Below, piece by piece: positions 63,094-64,000 of a stretch of DNA of 64,000 nucleotides. Numbering within the stretch: the stretch's first letter is position 1; the number at the start of each line of letters is the position of its first letter. The DNA is from JACDAN01 sp963721345 (GTDB lineage: Bacteria > Actinomycetota > Thermoleophilia > Gaiellales > Gaiellaceae): positions 1,612,001 through 1,676,000 of the forward strand of contig CAVRIT010000001.1 in the NCBI GenBank assembly GCA_963721345.1, in the 5' to 3' direction. The notes under the pieces were generated by a model that did not search any database, had not been told where the DNA came from, and saw only the letters and a list, made by a program, of their open reading frames with translations. The position numbers were made by a program, and so were the translations under genes.

Positions 63094-64000
63094 CGCCGAC
63101 CGTCGTCACCGTCGCCTACCACTCGGGCGACGCGCTCGGGCGGCTGTTGGCTTCCGTCGAGGGGGAGGAGGTCGTCGTCGTCGACAACGGCGGCGACGTG
63201 GAGGAGCTGGACGGAGTGACGGTGGTCCGGCCGGGCGAGAATCTCGGCTTCGCCGCGGGGAACAACCTCGGCGCTCGTCAGGCGAAGGGCGACGTCCTCG
63301 TCTTCCTCAACCCGGACACCGTCGTCGCTCCTGGTGCCCTCGAAGCGCTCGTCGGGCCGCTGGAGGACCCGACCGTCGGAATCGTCTCCGCCCGGCTGCG
63401 GCTCATGAACGAGCCCGAGCTGCTCAACTCGGCGGGAAACGAGGTGCATGTGACAGGCATCGCCTGGGCCGGGCTCTACGGCGAGCGGGCGGACACCGTC
63501 GACGAGCTCCGAGAGGTCGCGTTCCCGACCGGCGCCGCGATGGCGATTCGCCGCGCGCTCTTCGAAGAGCTCGGCGGCTTCACCGAGGAGCTCTTCATGT
63601 ACCAGGAGGACCTCGAGCTCGGCTGGCGCGTGCGGCTGCGCGGGCTGCGGATCGTCGTAAGCCCCGGCGCCGACGTCTACCACGACTACGACTTCGCCCG
63701 GAACCCCGGCAAGCAGTACCTGCTGGAGCGAAACCGGCTGGCGTTCGTCCTCTCCTCCTACTCGCCGCGCCTCTTGCTCCTCCTCTCGCCGGTGCTCATC
63801 TCGGTCGAGGCGGCGATGCTCGCGCTCGCCCTGCGAGAAGGCTGGGCGCGGGACAAGGTCGCGGGCTGGGGCTGGCTGCTGCGGAACGCGGGCTGGCTGC
63901 GGCGACACCGGCGGGAGACCCAGGAGCTGCGCAAGGTCGCCGACCGCGAGTTGGCGCGCTGGCTGACGCCGATCGTGTCCCCGGGGATGATCCAGGTGCC
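63090..64000 (+). CDS. GT2 glycosyltransferase (rhamnosyltransferase-like), 3' partial, proposed CTG start
   Basis: Runs off the right edge, at least 303 codons. VVTVAYHSGDALGRLLASVEG, VVVDNGGD, ENLGFAAGNNLGARQAKGDVLVFLNPDTVV, VAFPTGAAMAIRRALFEELGGF and FMYQEDLELGWRVRLRG. Pattern of WbbL-like rhamnosyltransferases. The frame has no ATG, GTG or TTG near its start. CTG 63090 overlaps the previous TGA (CTGA) exactly as the NTGA junctions elsewhere do. C-terminal hydrophobic stretch (about 220-245) anchors it. Confidence 0.82.
   Translation, partial: MTPTVVTVAYHSGDALGRLLASVEGEEVVVVDNGGDVEELDGVTVVRPGENLGFAAGNNLGARQAKGDVLVFLNPDTVVAPGALEALVGPLEDPTVGIVSARLRLMNEPELLNSAGNEVHVTGIAWAGLYGERADTVDELREVAFPTGAAMAIRRALFEELGGFTEELFMYQEDLELGWRVRLRGLRIVVSPGADVYHDYDFARNPGKQYLLERNRLAFVLSSYSPRLLLLLSPVLISVEAAMLALALREGWARDKVAGWGWLLRNAGWLRRHRRETQELRKVADRELARWLTPIVSPGMIQV

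Noticed and set aside
1..64000. Prophage, integrative element or CRISPR array.
   Set aside because: No integrase, transposase, phage gene, att-like direct repeat or regular spacer array was seen.

Overview
The window is a dense, very GC-rich bacterial chromosome segment. It has many GTG and TTG starts and almost every intra-operon junction is a 4-8 base start/stop overlap. This, together with the gene types (an SSI-like lipoprotein, a DtxR-family regulator, and sulfate assimilation by an Fe-S APS reductase), points to an actinobacterial lineage, probably class Thermoleophilia. That placement is inference, since there is no rRNA or marker gene here. I see no tRNA, rRNA, CRISPR array, phage or insertion sequence, and no gene-free stretch longer than about 300 bases.

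Layout: (1) 1-5400, envelope glycan genes: a membrane NDP-sugar dehydratase cut by the left edge, a DUF354 glycosyltransferase-like protein, asparagine synthase and a polyprenyl-phosphate sugar transferase. (2) 5431-9205: a secreted PhoX/DUF839 protein with an Asp tail, divergent from a LysR regulator coupled to a maleylacetate reductase-like enzyme, then a small membrane protein. (3) 9284-18637, a sulfur block: a short fumarate reductase-like flavoprotein, a two-subunit class I fumarase/tartrate dehydratase, phosphosulfolactate synthase (ComA family), APS reductase, APS kinase and ATP sulfurylase in one overlapping operon. A separate sulfate ABC transporter operon follows. Both start regions carry the same candidate operator. 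(4) 18607-25431: secreted and membrane proteins of poorly known function, a GT-C protein and an O-antigen ligase-like protein. (5) 25457-31122: PIG-L deacetylase, PPOX-family protein, an MntR-like regulator divergent from a multicopper oxidase and a ZIP transporter, a methyltransferase, and a secreted collagen-like protein. (6) 31124-64000: a large polysaccharide region with many glycosyltransferases, four ATP-grasp ligases, three DegT-type aminotransferases, two NAD-dependent epimerase-type enzymes, one Wzx-type flippase and one AglD/LPG-synthase-type membrane protein, a ligase/polymerase, a Wzz-like protein and two more initiating sugar transferases.

The most interesting part is the sulfur block. 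It can make sulfite from sulfate and add it to phosphoenolpyruvate (ComA), yet no sulfite reductase is present in the window. The hydratase and flavoprotein in the same operon normally handle malate/fumarate/succinate. Sulfolactate, sulfoacrylate and sulfopropionate are the sulfonate analogues of those three acids. The operon may therefore encode an undescribed sulfonate biosynthesis route. The polysaccharide region looks like two or three glycan assembly lines with amino and probably amide-modified sugars.

Four genes (membrane dehydratase, PIG-L, an AglD-type flippase and a DegT-FemAB pair) are each interrupted by an apparent single extra base. All four are insertions, so uncorrected sequencing error is possible and raw reads should be checked.
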